Origin: Manduca sexta
Lineage: Eukaryota; Arthropoda; Insecta; Lepidoptera; Sphingidae
Length of the DNA stretch: 64,000 nt
NCBI RefSeq assembly: GCF_014839805.1
Contig: NC_051118.1
Coordinates: 7,804,391-7,868,390, forward strand
Reading direction: 5' to 3'
The position numbers were made by a program, and so were the translations under genes. This document shows, one piece after another, positions 63,365 to 64,000 of this stretch (positions are counted from its first letter, which is position 1; every line of letters begins with the position of its first letter). The notes beneath the pieces were generated by a model. The model was given only the letters and a program-made list of their open reading frames with translations. It made no database searches and was not told the origin of the DNA.

Positions 63365-64000
63365 ATTCATCATCATCATCATCATCAGCCTATATCTTTG
63401 TCCACTGCTGGACATAGGCCTCCTCCAATATACGCCATTTTACCCTGTCTTCGGCCTGTCGCATCCAGTTCTTACCAGCGACCTTTCGCAGATCGTCACT
63501 CCACCTAGCTGGAGGGCGTCCTACACTACGTTTGCCGAGCCGTGGTCTCCACTCAAGAACTCGTTTACCCCATCGGTTATCGGTTCTTCGACAGATATGC
63601 CCTGCCCACTGCCACTTCAGTTTGCTAATCCTGTGTGCTATGTCGATGACATTGGTTCTCTGACGAATGACCTCGTTACGAAGTTTATCCTTCAGAGAAA
63701 CTCCGAGCATAGCACGTTCCATAGCTCGCTGAGCGACTTTGAGCTGGTGGACCAGCCGTACTGTGAGCGTCCACGTCTCGGCACCGTAGGTCATGACAGG
63801 TAGGACGCACTGGTTGAAAACCTTCGTTTTCAGACATTGTGGTAGAAGTGACGAGAAAACCCGACGCAGTTTGCCAAATGCGGCCCAGCCCAGCTGGATT
63901 CTCTTTTTAACCTCCCTCTCAAGGCTGTTTCTTCCTAATTGCAGAATCTGCCCAAGGTAGGTGTATTCCGAAACAACTTCGAGAAGGTGGCCATTGACAA
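63365..64000 (-). CDS. RTE-type LINE reverse transcriptase, C-terminal part, open to window end
   Basis: The minus strand is open from 64000 down to a stop near 63390, at least 200 residues. It carries SEYTYLGQILQLGRN, PVMTYGAETWTL, SKLKWQWAGHICRR and RSVGRPPARWSDDLRKVAG in the order known for RTE-clade endonuclease/reverse transcriptases. The 3' end is a CATCATCAT-type tail on the plus strand (63368-63386). Unlike the copies at 1920 and 28425 it has no break, so it is recent. The catalytic part lies beyond the window. Confidence 0.85.

Overview
The window looks like a piece of a moth or butterfly (Lepidoptera) nuclear genome. It is AT-rich, the genes are split into short GC-rich exons with GT...AG introns, and most of the rest is transposon debris of lepidopteran type: Helitrons ending in CTAG and sitting between A and T, tRNA-derived SINEs, RTE-type LINE tails and small foldback or TIR elements. 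I see no prokaryotic, viral or organellar genes.

Three protein-coding genes can be built exon by exon with every junction in frame. (1) Plus strand, 21900-33523: the last six exons of a tubulointerstitial nephritis antigen-like (TINAGL1 / Drosophila Swim-type) secreted protein, a cathepsin-B-like pseudoenzyme in which Asp replaces the catalytic Cys. Its 5' exons (signal peptide, somatomedin-B-type domain) were not found and may lie upstream of the window. (2) Minus strand, 39508-36712: a five-exon gene for a pallidin-like (BLOC1S6) coiled-coil subunit of BLOC-1. No single long ORF reveals it; it appears only when the exons are joined. (3) Plus strand, 39962-62146 and beyond: seventeen in-frame exons of CASC3/Barentsz, the exon junction complex core protein, including the bipartite SELOR region and a long Gln/Pro/His-rich tail. 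The last exon is outside the window. Genes 2 and 3 are head to head, about 450 bp apart, and probably share a promoter. Genes 1 and 2 converge.

Layout: 1-21899 is repeat-dominated and has no recognised exon. 21900-33523 is TINAGL1 with repeat-filled introns. 33524-36711 is the convergent intergenic region. 36712-39508 is pallidin. 39509-39961 is the divergent promoter. 39962-62146 is CASC3, whose introns hold an 86-bp tandem array, a large Helitron with its own internal satellite, and a LINE that duplicated a splice donor. 62147-64000 is a 40-bp-class minisatellite followed by a reverse-transcriptase C-terminus on the minus strand that runs off the end.

The most unusual features are ways in which repeats meet splicing signals. 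A LINE end inserted six bases past a CASC3 splice donor left two identical donors 313 bases apart. A nine-copy array just downstream of another CASC3 exon carries a GTAAGT donor-like motif in eight units. A MITE sits close to the acceptor of the last pallidin exon. There is also a 120-bp foldback with one mismatch, and several near-perfect hairpins.
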